Shown here piece after piece: positions 1 to 11,840 of a stretch of 64,000 nt of DNA. Within the stretch, counting starts at the first letter, position 1. Every line of letters starts with the position of its first letter. The notes beneath the pieces were generated by a model. That model did no database searches. It worked only from the letters and a program-made list of their open reading frames with translations, and was not told where the DNA came from. The stretch lies in contig OY740776.1 in NCBI GenBank assembly GCA_963513935.1, forward strand, positions 10,694,724 to 10,758,723, written 5' to 3'. This DNA is from Aphrophora alni (lineage: Eukaryota; Arthropoda; Insecta; Hemiptera; Aphrophoridae). Position numbers and translations under genes: made by a program.

Positions 1-545
1 AGTTTCTTAACACCCTGTATATTATTTAATTACTTTCTCACAGGCACGTGGTTTGGAAACGTGCCATAAAATAAAAGTTGAAGTTTTCATAGTAGAAAGA
101 AAGTTACGGGATGGGTAAACAAATCTGTGTTGGTTTTTTGAGGAATTTTTTTTTTTTCAGGTCAAACGTTTTTAGGATTCATGTTAGTCTCTGTCATCGA
201 TGCAGTGCACTACAACCCAAACCAGTAAACCGATTTTAATCAAATTTGGTATTTGTATTTTTTACATTGTCCAGATATTTTGTGAAATGTTTTCAATATT
301 TGTGACGGTTTCACTGTAGTTTCCCTATAAACTCAAATCAACGAATTCGCTTAAATTATTGCACCTATTGGCCTAATTGTTTCTAACAGGTTATAAACTA
401 GACAAGGCCTATACGAGGCTTTTACACGGTACCAAAATTATTCCAAATCTTAATGACGCCTGCCACCCCATAAAATTATGTTATATTATTAAATAACCAC
501 AATTAAATCTTAGTCGGCTTTATATAGCTCAAAATCAATAGATAC
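1..545 (+). repeat. Interspersed repeat, copy A
   Basis: The sequence from AACACCCTGTAT at the window start to about 545 closely matches 8390-8917 in the same orientation. It begins before the window and runs into the ~290 bp tandem array. Confidence 0.85.
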
Positions 546-1338
546 ATTAAAATACTATAAACACATATAACTAACCTATAAATTATACAAAGAATATGTT
601 TACGCTTTTACCTATATAAACTCATATCAACAAATTACCATTCATTACACCTATTGGACTAATTGTTTCTAAAAGGTTATAAACTAGACTATTACGAGAC
701 TTTTTCACGGTATCAAAATTAATCCAAATCTTAATGACGCCCCCCCCCCATAAAATTATGTTATAGGCTATTATTAAATAACCACTTTCAATTAAATCAT
801 AGTCGGCTATATACAGCTCAAAATTACTAGATACATTAAAATACTACAAAGAAATTAAAACATAACCTATAAATAATACAAAGAATATGTTTACGATTTT
901 CCCTATAAACTCAAATCAACGAATTCGCTTTCATTACACTTATTGGCCTAATTGTTGCTAACAGGTTTTAAACTAGACTATTACCAGGCTTTTACACGGT
1001 ATCAAAATTATGCCAAATCTTAATGACCCCCCCCCCATAAAATTATGTTATATTATTAAATAACCAAGGCTTTCAATTAAATCTTAGTCGGCTATACAGC
1101 TCAAAATCAACAGATACATTAAAATACTACAAATACATAAAAACATAACCTATAAATAATACAAAGAATATGCTACGCTTTTTCCTTATAAACTCAAATC
1201 AATGAATTAACTTTCATTACACCTATAGGCCTAATTGTTTCTAAAAGGTTATAAACTAGACTATTACGAGGCTTTTACAAGGTATCAAAATTAATCTTAA
1301 TGTTACGCCTCCCCCCCCCCTTCAAATTAGGTTATATT
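321..1338 (+). repeat. ~290 bp tandem repeat, about 3.5 copies
   Basis: Units start at about 321, 610, 901 and 1183 with TTCCCTATAAACTCAAATCA-type sequence, and each includes AATGAC followed by a C-run. Spacings are 289, 291 and 282 bp. A short stray piece recurs near 1730-1760. Confidence 0.88.
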
Positions 1339-1366
1339 AGTTGACTCCTTTACCAGTCTATGTTTA

Positions 1367-1407
1367 CAAAGGTCTGGGAAGGTTATAGTTACCTTCCCAG
1401 ATCTTTG
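1367..1407. repeat. Short palindrome (17 bp arms)
   Basis: CAAAGGTCTGGGAAGGT is followed after 7 bp by its near-perfect reverse complement. The same CCTTCCCAGACCT core recurs at 54591 and 54649. Confidence 0.7.
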
Positions 1408-3124
1408 TCCTTTAATTTACACTTCATGATTTACAGTATTGTAACCTACAGTGTATAACATAAACACAGGCTGGTAATGCAGTCACAAACTTGACCCACA
1501 TTGTCATTGTATACATTCGCCATAACCTCAAAAAGCCTAAATTCCTTGTGTCTAAAATTGTAAGTTTCTTAAATAATATTGATGGTTATTTTGAGACTGG
1601 AAAATAGTTTCCCGCTCTTAAGAACTATCTGATTAATGACAAACAAATTAAATACTTTAAGTTTGCATGATTTTTGGCAACTACAATCTGGGGGAAACTT
1701 CAATAAATTACCAAATAATAAAGTAGGCTATATGTTTACGCTTTCTCCTATAAATGCAAATCAATAAATCCACTAATGTTCTAATTATTTCTGGAAGGTT
1801 ATGATCGAAAATAATTCAAAGTTATTTGAGTAGTGTCAAAAATATTCCTAACCCTAATATATTTCTAAACGTTTAATTCAATTAATTCTGTGTTTCATGT
1901 TCATAATATAAAAATTGATTTCATTATAAAATCGATAACACACAAAGCAATTATGTTTCCTAAACAAGGAATATTTATTAGCTAATTCATGTTAGGCTTT
2001 CATAGTTTGAGGTACAAAATTTAGGTTAAATAATACAACTTACATAAACCAAAGTACTTACGTATGTTGAAAAACTTTACAGCATTAATCCAAATTGTGA
2101 AAACACTACACAAACAATATAAAACACTACACAAACACTATAAAACACTACACAAACACTAAACTGTACTACACTCACAACACGGCATAACTGAAACAAC
2201 AAACGATGTAGAATCCAGGTAAATACTAAATCAGAAAGCGTAGGCCTCCTAGATTTGAACTTTGTATTTAAGAGATAAGACGATTGATTGTACAGGCAAT
2301 GGATTTGATACAACTTCGATATGCAACGTGATTGGTTTTTAACTCAATAATGTTTTACAACTTGTTTGTGTTTGTAAATAAATACCTAAAGAATGTGTTT
2401 TACTTGATAGGCACAAATTCAGATTTGTTCATTTCGAGGTTATGTCGTTTAATGTAGAACAAATTCAAATTAATTTATTAAACGTGTTAATTCATTTCCT
2501 ACCGTTATTAAAATAAATATAATTTACAAGATTTGTGTGGTTTTATTTTAGATTACAGCAGATATAACTACACATAACCTACAAATATGTGACATACGTC
2601 TAGGCCTATCTCTTATTTACCATTTACAGTGTTCATGGTTCATTTTAAAATAGTTTTTGGCGACAACCCTAGAAATGTCCATTTCTTGAAGTTCTATCAG
2701 ACCGTAGCAAAACATTAGTTTTTATTTCTAAAGTTTTGAAACGTTATTTTGTTCTGTTTAATGTTTAATTTAATTAATTTTTGTTTTTTATTACGGTCAC
2801 CGAAAGAAAACAATCGCATTTCTAAAATTAGGGTTGTAATATTGAGGGAGTAATACAATTTTGTATCGAGGACAATTTTTTTCTAACGTTTCTGAAATAG
2901 CCGACCTTAGGAGTTTTATTTTCGTTTCAACCCAATTAATTGTTATTTTTTATTTAAGCGTCCAAATTTAGTGTGTATGCTTATTTTTGCCATATCTCGG
3001 GAGCGTACATAAGACAAAAAACTACGATTTTCTCAAAATCGGGACACACGATTTTATTAAAATGTTACTCAAGTGTGTTACTTTTGGTATTATTTTATGA
3101 AAACGCAACCGATTTCATTTTGAA
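1408..3124. other. AT-rich region, no gene seen
   Basis: No convincing coding sequence is present. The only structure noted is a 21 bp repeat, AAAACACTACACAAACACTAT, in three copies at about 2098-2161. Confidence 0.5.
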
Positions 3125-3553
3125 AAGTTACAATGTTAGTTTATTTACTTTGAAACAAACAAAACAGGTATTTTGGGGGGGAGCCTGAAATATTTAAACC
3201 ATATATTCGGATTGGTGTTACCCTTTAATTATTTACTGAAGAACAAAAAAATTTCCAAAATATTCTTATTATTATTAACGTTATTTCTTTATCTTATCAG
3301 TTGTCATAAAATCCATAATTATAGAGTCTTCTCAAAACTTATTAAAAAAATTTTAGCTTAATTTTTTCTTACGATTTAACAGTAGGAAAGGAAGTGTTTT
3401 ATATTAAATGAAAGCTTATTAAAAGTTATTGATACAGTTTTACAATTGTTATACTTAACACCAATCCGAATATATGGTTTAAATATTTCAGGCTCCCCCC
3501 CAAAATACCTGTTTTGTTTGTTTCAAACTAAATACGCTGACATTTTTACTTTT
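3125..3553. mobile_element. Foldback element (about 100 bp arms)
   Basis: The arms at 3125-3226 and 3458-3553 are inverted copies containing GGGGGGGAGCCTGAAATATT. The small open frames across this region follow from the arms and are not genes. Confidence 0.75.
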
Positions 3554-3713
3554 TAAAGTGAAAATGTTTCACTTTACTTGAAATTTTATGAGATTTCAGG
3601 AAATAATAACAAAAGTAACAATTAGTGGTAGGAAAGTTGAGAAAATTAAACTCTTATCTATATGTTTTGAAACATTGTAAAACTTTATTACAACGCCAAT
3701 TGAAAGAAGAATT

Positions 3714-4350
3714 TTGTCTACAGTTCTGTTGTTAACAAAGTGGCATTTTGTTCATTTAAATTCGTTTGCAAAACAGCTGATTTCTCAACAGTTTCACTTT
3801 GCCCACTACTTTGCACACTACTTCGCTCACTCCGAATGGCAACCTAACAAAACGAAATTTAGGTTAAGTTTATTTGAATTGATTTATAATATACAGGAAA
3901 TGTCCCGTATGTATGTTAGATTAATTCTTACATGTAAAATAACATAAATAAACAACAAAACAATGTTTTAAAGTTGAAAAAGGAAGTAATTATTAATAAA
4001 GATGATTGACAGTGTATGTACACGGAGAGTATTTTTCGTTTGCCGAGTTTTGAAGTTGGCAATCTCGTTTCCTCAACAATACACCTAAGTTATTTGTAAT
4101 ATTCAAAAATAACCTCAGTTTTGACGTGAGGTTGAGCACTATTGTATTAAATTAATGTTTTATTAAATTGTGTTACTGCTGAAGTATGTTTTTTATTTGT
4201 CACAAAATAACAACTGTAGACAAAGTATAATGTGCAATTCGTGAGCAAAGTGTCATTTTTAAACTCGATAAAATTGACGCACTCGGCAAGCCTCGTGCGT
4301 CAACATTTTTCTCTCGTTTAAAAAAGTGCCACTTTGCTCACTAGTTGCAC
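3714..4350 (+). mobile_element. Composite MITE, copy 1: TIR element plus adjacent palindromic block
   Basis: 3714-4223 starts with TTGTCTACAGTT and ends with its exact reverse complement AACTGTAGACAA. After 8 bp a palindromic block, 4232-4350, follows: it starts GTGCAA, contains GTGAGCAAAGTG facing CACTTTGCTCAC, and has a core GACGCAC...GTGCGTC. The whole composite recurs in opposite orientation at 61471-62046, so the two parts move together. Confidence 0.85.
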
Positions 4351-4502
4351 AAATAACTATTTCAAAATTGAGTTTCTACTTTAAATAGTGTGTACTTTTA
4401 TTTTTGACATTAAACCAATCAACATTTATAGTAGCTGTATTCTTACGTATTCTTCTTTTTTTAAACATGTGAATAACAAGGGACGTCCATGTAATGTCTG
4501 TA

Positions 4503-5566
4503 TATACAGGATGAGTTGTAAGTCCCTACCCCTCTACCTTTATTTATATGGTTTAAGTTAGAAAATTGAAACTCCGTATAACCGTATTGGATCTAAATAC
4601 CTTGGTTTTGATGCGCTCACTGATTGTCTAACTCCAATAAGGGACGAATCACAGGAAGTCGGAAGAAAATCTTAAATGAGAGCATAACTTGATATATACA
4701 TCAAATTAAAGTTTGTTAGTAGACCACAGTACCGCAAACCGAATCTCAAAAGGTTCATCCTATAGAAAGTTTTAACGTTTACAAAAAAGTACGTTTTAGA
4801 ACCGCTTTTCACCGCCCTATTTTTAAAAAGTTTACCCCAGAATTTTTCCTACAAGCTATTAGACACCTGAAAGTACTATCGTTTGTGGTGTTAAAAAAAT
4901 TAAAGGAGCACCGGAAGTCCAAAATCTAGGAGTCAATTAAAAATTTTAATAGGAAGATGGTCGTGTGATATGTCGTTTAACACCGCCTTTTTACGCTAAA
5001 AAAGATGCTACAATTGGAGTTAAAAAAGAATGAGTTGTTAATTTATTTTCTACAAAAATTGTGGTCCCATTATTTTCATTTTAACAACATTTCTAGATAC
5101 GATATTTGAAACTGCTTTCCAGTTCAAACAAATGGAAATTAGAACTTTTACTTGGAATATTCGGAATTTTAATGAGACAGTCTAATAAATTTAGGAACTA
5201 AATACAGACTTGATGGTTATGTTACAGTTTATTAAAGTAGATGTGCTGGTAAAAAGGGGTTCTAGCACATAATCTTTTGTAAAGTAAAAAACCCCGTCGA
5301 TTTCGATAGGATGAACCTTTTGACATCCCGTTTGCAGCACTGTGCTTTACTAACAGAGACCTTTAATTTGATGTACATATCGACCTATGCTCTCATTTAA
5401 GATTTTCTTCTGACTTCCTGTGGGCTGCCTCCCATTGGAGTTGGACAGTCAATGAGTGCATCAAAACCAAGGTATTTAGATCCAATACGGATATGCGGAG
5501 TTTTAATTTCTAACTTAAACTATATGAAAACGGTTGGGGGGAGGGACTTAAAACTCACCCTGTATA
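4503..5566. mobile_element. Foldback element with ~260 bp inverted arms
   Basis: The outer ends are TATACAGGATGAG and its partner CTCACCCTGTATA. Arms at about 4503-4760 and 5315-5566 pair almost throughout. The middle has no coding capacity. Arm text such as ATCTTAAATGAGAGCATA is shared with the elements at 9613 and 12480. Confidence 0.8.
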
Positions 5567-5857
5567 CTCAAGCTGTTGTGTAACATCCCCTACTTTATCT
5601 GAACCAGACTGGAAAATGGACATTTCGTTTCGTGTACTTTATGAACAGGAAAACAAGACTAGAAGAGAATTACAACTAAAACTAAGTGGTTGAGAAGTTT
5701 ATATAGTCCACAGAGAGAAAATAAATGTGATGGGGGGGGGAAAACTTTCATGTATTTTATAGTTACTTAACTGTGTATCTAAACATGAGAAGAAAAGTTT
5801 CTATATACACATGTCCGGATTAAATGTTGAGCTTGACTTATGAGAAAAATTATACAG

Positions 5858-5971
5858 TATAACAAACACACAGAACACAATTCTCATAAAAAATACGCCT
5901 AAGTATCAGAGCGTTTCAACGACAAGGTCGTCCTCTTCAGTGATACACGAGCTACAGCTATATATATAAGT

Positions 5972-6011
<40 letters not shown>

Positions 6012-6092
6012 TACTTATAAGTATATGAATTATAGTTTGATTGCGACAAGGTCGTCCTCTTCAGTGATACACGAGCTACAGCTATATATAAG

Positions 6093-6126
<34 letters not shown>

Positions 6127-6256
6127 TTATAAGTATATGAATTATAGTTTGATTGCTGTAGCTCGTGTATCACTGAAGAGGACGACCTTGTCGTTGAAAC
6201 GAGTCTGATACTTAGGCGTATTTTTTATGAGAATTGTGTTCTGTGTGTTTGTTATA
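5858..6256. mobile_element. Foldback MITE with (TA)n core and an internal duplication
   Basis: TATAACAAACACACAGAACA at 5858 pairs with its reverse complement ending at 6256; arms are about 105 bp. A block including GACAAGGTCGTCCTCTTCAG and a (TA)n tract is present twice (from about 5920 and 6043). Confidence 0.8.
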
Positions 6257-6643
6257 CATATGTCCGAAATTGCTTAGTTTATCAAATATCCGCCATTTTG
6301 TTTTTCAGAAAATATTTTTATCTCCGTAACAGTTTGACAGATTGAATTGAAACATAGACCTAAAAGAAAGTAAAGTAAAGTAAAGTAAACATAGACCTAA
6401 GTAAAGAAAAACTTTGAAAAATAACAAAACTAATTCAATAGTATGTTTCAAAATGGTGGCGAATTAAATTTTTTATTCGTTTTTGAGTTATTTATAAATT
6501 TAAAAATTAATCAGCCGACATTTTGAAACCAATTATTAGACTAGGTTGGTTAAGTTTCAATTCAATCGGTCGAACCATTCTGGAGATTTTTTTTTTTTAA
6601 CAAAATGGCGAATATTTGGAAACTAGCCAATTCCGGACATATG
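6257..6643. mobile_element. Foldback element, CATATGTCCG termini
   Basis: CATATGTCCG opens at 6257 and its reverse complement closes at 6643. Imperfect arms include ATCCGCCATTTTG versus AAAATGGCGAAT. It abuts the preceding foldback. Confidence 0.7.
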
Positions 6644-6825
6644 TTTAAAGCAACATTCTCTTAATTTTCATGTGGGAAACCACCTCCTGAAATTTGGAAA
6701 CACAATTTTGCAACACCCTGTATAAAAGGCTTATAATTGCTAGGAAGATAGGAAGGGATCTTCAAGATTCGTGTAGTTCCAAGTACAGATAGATTTAATG
6801 TTTTTCCTTCCTCACATGACATCTA

Positions 6826-7560
6826 TTATTATTATATTATTTCGGAGAGGATGGCGGCTTGTAAGTTTTTTTAACGTTATTCAGTTTTCTTTGATCTTTA
6901 CTGCTTGTTAAGAGGGTTACTTCGCCCAATTCTTCTGCATGGAGTAGTATTTTTTTTTTTTTAATTATTATTATTAAGACTGGGGAGAGTATTTTAAAGA
7001 AGTCTCCTGCACTGCGACCTAGTTAGATCTTTTGTGCCCCCCTCTTGTTGGACTCAGGAGAGATCTATGTCTTTGACAAAATTGATCAAACCCCTGGTCG
7101 GGAGGTTTAGTAATTCTTCTTCCGAAATGAAGATAAATTCTAGAAATTTTGTCTTTTTAGGCATAAGGCCGAGCACTCCGTGATGATGTGTTCCATGCGT
7201 TCCACCTCTTCACCACAGTACCTGCAAGTATCATCTTCCACCAGGCCCATCTTACTTAAGTGATACCTGCAATGGATATGTCCTGTTATGTATACCACAG
7301 AGGAGTTTTAGCTATCTTCTGCTTAGGTTTAGCACTTCCTTCCCTCTCTTTTTATTAGGGCTAAGGAACTTCTTGGAATGTATAAGACCCGGCAATGTAT
7401 TCCAGGTTCTGTTGATTACTTTGTTGGCCTAGTTGGTAATAACCTCCTGGTAATCCCTAGAGCCAAATCCATACATAGGAAATGGCCCTGTAAAGGGTTT
7501 AGCTTGCTGATCTGCTTCCTCGTTGCCTGCTATTCCCTCATGCCCTGGCACCCAGAGTAG
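6826..7560 (-). pseudogene. Non-LTR retrotransposon (LINE) 3' fragment with RNase H
   Basis: On the minus strand, 7554-7517 encodes W-V-P-G-H-E-G-I-A-G-N-E followed by A-D, the end of a LINE RNase H domain. Further downstream (about 7290-7170), broken frames give Y-H-L-S-K-M-G-L, then T-C-R-Y-C-G-E-E, then M-E-H-I-I-T-E-C, the cysteine/histidine motif typical of Jockey/I/R1-group LINE ORF2 ends. The 3' end is an A/T trinucleotide tail near 6826-6840. The element is 5'-truncated near 7560 and has internal stops. Confidence 0.7.
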
Positions 7561-8038
7561 TAAATGTAATTATTAAGGTTAGTGTGTATTGTAGGTCTGA
7601 AGATAATAGCAGTATTATTGAGATGTGCATAAGGTAGAATAAACATAAGTATAATTAAAATTAGTATGTCTAAAATAATCCTTATTAGAATGTTGTTTCG
7701 TCTGCAAAGAGACATCATCAGGCTTAAACACAATGTACAATTTAAAATTCACCAAGTTCACCATTTTAATCACAACAAATGTTGGTTTTAGTCCCGTGTA
7801 CATCCTATTTGTTTTCAATCAGTTAACTGAATGATTTATTCTTGCTCAGAGAATTAAGCTTGTAATCAGTAAGAATTATTTTAGACAGACAAATTAAGGT
7901 AAACAATCTGGAAGCTTGAAACAAAATAAATTAAGATTTTTATTATTTTTCATTGGTTTTGATGTATTAAAAGCTGCTGAAGGTTTTGAACGATTTATGG
8001 AACACCCTGTATATTATTTTGTTTTTTCTGACCTACAG

Positions 8039-8174
8039 TGCGTTATGAACGGAGCAATAATACTTCTGGGCATAGCTATAGGCATGCCCATCGGTTTCTC
8101 TGCTATACTTCTACCACAACTTCAAGCCCCGAACTCAAGCCTAGAAACTTCGGACGAATGGACTTCCTGGATTG
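8039..8174 (+). CDS. Sugar transporter exon (TM1)
   Basis: This is the first recognisable exon of the sugar transporter. It encodes 45 codons plus one base, starting C-V-M-N-G-A-I and forming the first membrane helix, followed by an extracellular P-N-S-S site (possible N-glycosylation) and D-E-W-T-S-W-I just before TM2. The acceptor is CTACAG at 8033-8038 and the donor is GTAAGT at 8175, leaving phase 1. The family starts with a cytosolic tail before TM1, so at least one upstream coding exon is missing; the frame is open back to 7916, but the residues there do not look like the family and I treat them as intron. An element-like sequence, AACACCCTGTATATTATTTT, lies directly upstream of the acceptor. 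Confidence 0.8.
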
Positions 8175-8389
8175 GTAAGTTTAACATCTTGTTATGTCCA
8201 ACACAATCTCTTCTCTGAGACTGATAAAAATGTAGCGTGAAAAATGTGTATACCAAATTTCGAATCGAAATCTTAATATTTTTTAAAGTTATCAAGATTT
8301 TTTTTTTTTAACAAAATGGCGTACAGATGGAAAACAAAACGTTTTCCAACATTTTTTTTATTCCGTTATTTAACCTAACCATAACTTAT

Positions 8390-8917
8390 AGTTTCTGAAC
8401 ACCCTGTATATTATTTAATTACTTTCTCACAGGCACGTGGTTTGGAAACGTGCCATAAAATAAAAGTTGAAGTTTTCATAGTAGAAAGAAAGTTACGTGA
8501 TGGGTAAACAAATCTGTGTTGGTTTTTTGAGGAAATTTTTTTTTTCAGGTCAAACTTTTTAGGATTCATGTTAGTCTCTGTCATCGATGCAGTGCACTAC
8601 AACCCAAACCAGTAAACCGATTTTAGTCAATTTGTATTTTTTGCATTACAAAGATATTTTGTGAAATGTTTTCAAAATTTGTGACGGTGTCACTTGAGTT
8701 TCCCTATAAACTCAAATCAACGAATTCGCTTTTATTACACCTATTGGCCTAATTGTTTCTAAAAGGTTATAAACTAGACTATTACGAGGCTTTTACACGG
8801 TATCAAAATTATTTCAAATCTTAATGACCCCCCCCCCCCCACCATAAAATTATATTATTAAATAACCACTTTCAATTAAATCTTAGTCGGCTATATACAA
8901 CTCAAAATCAATAGAAA
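8390..8917 (+). repeat. Interspersed repeat, copy B
   Basis: This is a near-identical second copy of 1-545, with small deletions and a longer C-run at about 8828-8840. It holds a single unit of the ~290 bp tandem repeat. Confidence 0.85.
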
Positions 8918-9612
8918 TCAACTCTTCTCGCCGACGTGAAATGAACACTGATCCCGCCCTTAGAAAACAAAACCGAAATGAATATTTGTGTACCAATTTT
9001 ATACCCTCTCTGTGGGTGAGGTGAATTACTCCCCCACCAAACCATCTCACAGACAGAATGAAAAAGAATGGTTTCCTTTTTTGCTTAGCCTCCAATTTAG
9101 TCACGATCCTTCCGGTTTATAACTGTAAATTCCAATGTTAACAATCTCAATTAAGCATGTGAGGTAAAAGAGCGCTGTCAGGTTTGTTTTAGTTATTCGT
9201 CCCGATTCATAGAAGTCGCGTTTAAATTGGGATTTAAACTTAAACTTGGGATTTATGTTCGGTGGGATTTCTTTCTTTCATATTCCACGAGTCCCATAAT
9301 CAATAAACATTATGTTGTAACTTGAAGTTTTTGTAGTGTTGACATTGACTATAGCGTTAGAATTATAGTTTGCTAATTGGAAAAAAATTGAACTAGCATT
9401 AAACTATTAAAGGTTAGAGGGGGAGACTTAAACCCCACCCCAAGCCTCTTGGAAAGTAGAATAAATAAACATATCTATTGATTATTCATGGATTACTTCA
9501 TAAAAAGCCTGGAATATGCATGACAGTGTTCGTCAAATTATAATCCGTTTAGGAATAGATTTAACAATATTCACAACTCTACGAATGCCAATATCTGTGC
9601 ATAGCTGCCAAT

Positions 9613-10190
9613 ATACAGCGTGTTATATAAGTCCCGGGTCGGCTTAATATTGTTTTAACCATTACAGATAGAGCTACAAAGCTTTGCACATTGTTAATGG
9701 ACAACAAAACCTATTTTAGTACGTATCCTTGGGGACGGCCATAAGGAGTAAATAGGAAATCTTAAATGAGAGCATAGTTCGTGTTGTACATCGAATTAAA
9801 GGACTTTATGAGTAGAACACAATGCCGAAAACCAGGCCTCAAAAGGTCGCTAGATAAAATAGCGTGGGTTTAAAGGTCATTTCAATCAAACAAGGAAAAT
9901 GAATTAACCATGATAGGCCTAAAAGACAAATTTGTTTGTGACTGGTAGTGGGTATTCCCGCAAACAGGAAACATACTTGCTTTAGCTAATTATTGATATT
10001 TGCGGCATTGTACTCTACTAATAAAGACCTTTAATTTGTTGTACATATCAACCTATGGTTATATTTAAGATTTCTTTTTGACTCCTAGAGGACCGTCTCC
10101 CATTGGAGGTAAAGAGCCAGTGAGCAGTCTAAAAAATTGTCTATTGAGCCAGATATTGATTTGCAAAGTTTTCATTTCATAACCTCTACC
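9613..10190. mobile_element. Diverged foldback element related to 4503-5566
   Basis: The left arm from TATACAGCGTG includes AATCTTAAATGAGAGCATAG (about 9757), and the right arm carries the inverse near 10020-10090. Arms are more decayed than in the relative at 4503; the right border is approximate. Confidence 0.55.
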
Positions 10191-10221
10191 TAGTAAACAT
10201 TATTAACCTGTTTTCAACATA

Positions 10222-10955
10222 CCTGACGTTGTAGCTTGTGCCATAAACCTGCTTTGCTTGTCCCACAAACCTGCTTTACTTGTGCCATAATCCTACTTCC
10301 CATATGCCACAAACCTGCTTCGGCAGTGTCACAAACATGCTTTGCTTGTACCATAAACCAGCTTCCAATGTGCCTCAAACTTGTTTCGGCTGTACCACAA
10401 ACCTGCTTTACTTGTGCCATAATCCTACTTCACTTGTGCCATAAATCTGCTTCACTTGTACCATAAACCTAGTATTCTTGTCCTGTAAACCTGCTTCGCT
10501 TGTACCCTAACCTGATTTGCTTGTGCCATAAGCCTGCTTCCCATATGCCACAAACCTACTTCAGCAGTGCCACAAGCCTGCTTTGCTTGTACCATAAACC
10601 AGCTTCCCATGTGCCTCAAACTTGCTTCGGCTGTGCCACAAACCTGCTTTACTTGTGCCATAAACCTGCTACTCTTGTCCTGAAAACCTGATTCACTTGT
10701 GCCCTAAATCTGATTTGCTTGTGCCTTAAGCCTGTTCCCATGTGCCACAAACTTGCTTCGGCTGTGCCACAAATCTACTTCGGCTGTGCCACAAACCTAC
10801 TTAGTTTGTGCCACAAGCCTGCTTAGTTTGTGCTACAAACCTGCTTAGTTTGTGCCATAAACATGATCCGTTTGTGCCATAAACCTGCTTTGCTTGTGTC
10901 ATAAACCTCTTTTACTTGTGCCATAAACCTACTTCCCGTGTGCCATAAACGGGAC
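10222..10955. repeat. 24 bp minisatellite, about 30 copies
   Basis: A unit resembling TTGTGCCACAAACCTGCTTCG repeats head to tail with many substitutions but almost no length change. Because 24 is a multiple of three and the unit lacks stops in some frames, short open frames appear on both strands; these are by-products. Confidence 0.9.
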
Positions 10956-11485
10956 CAAAGCGTAAATAAAATTTTATTAAACTTGAGCTTTTAATGACGG
11001 CAGCCAAACTTTATTTTTGTTTTTGCCAACTATTCCTGAACAGTAATCCTGGCTATTTAATTTTCACACAGGGTTAGAGTCATTAATCTTCATGTTTCAC
11101 TAAAAAATTTTAAATTACATATTTTGTAATAGCCACGAGATCTTTTTTTGTATTAGCAATAAACCACAAAAAAAGGCATTTTTAGAGATATGGCGATGAA
11201 TACGTTTTATTAAGTTCTTTGAAGCTACATTTGAGCAAAATCTGATCAAAATCGTTTAAGTTGATATTGAGAAAATTGTAATTTTGTATTTTTTCCCATG
11301 TCTGCCCCCAAATTTTGTATTATTGAGGAGAAACATTGAAAAACATTGAAATGGCTGAAATATGCCCACATGCAAATTTTGAATATCTCTAAAGCTTTCA
11401 AAAAATATAAACGACCGTCATTTTGAAAATTAATAAGATAAAGTTTTAATTGTTAGTATACTGGTAAAATGTGTAACCCTGTAGC

Positions 11486-11840
11486 ATATAATAATGATTC
11501 GAATTTGCCCCTGACCACAATCACTAGAAACTTTAAAATAAAACACAATTATCTGATTAATTGTTCTTTAATAATTATTTCCACTAAATGCCCTGATGTA
11601 CATCTCGATAACATGGTTATCATCATCTTATGGTCTTGCTTATAAACTAAATCTAAACTTACATATCTACTAATCGGAGCAAGACCCTCCGATGATGATA
11701 ACCATGTTATCGAGATGTACATCAGGGCATTTAGTGGAAATAATTAATAAAGAATAATTAATCAGATAATTCTGTTTTATTTTAAAGTTTCTATTGATTG
11801 TGGTTAGGGGCAAATTCGAATCATTATTGTGAATTTCACC
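11486..11840. mobile_element. Foldback element with ~150 bp near-perfect arms
   Basis: Arms at about 11486-11630 and 11690-11840 are inverted copies (for example TGATGTACATCTCGATAACA), with a loop of about 60 bp. No coding sequence. Confidence 0.8.

Noticed and set aside
7916..8038. N-terminal extension of the sugar transporter from an ATG at 7916
   Set aside because: The residues do not resemble family N-termini, an acceptor sits exactly where TM1 homology begins, and part of the segment matches an element end.
8883..9104. 73-codon minus-strand frame
   Set aside because: It begins in unique AT-rich text and ends in the interspersed repeat; there is no family feature.
10236..10691. Repeats at 10.2-10.9 kb as a CRISPR array or a Cys-rich protein
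   Set aside because: Units abut without unique spacers, and the frames are open on both strands because the unit is 24 bp; it is a minisatellite.
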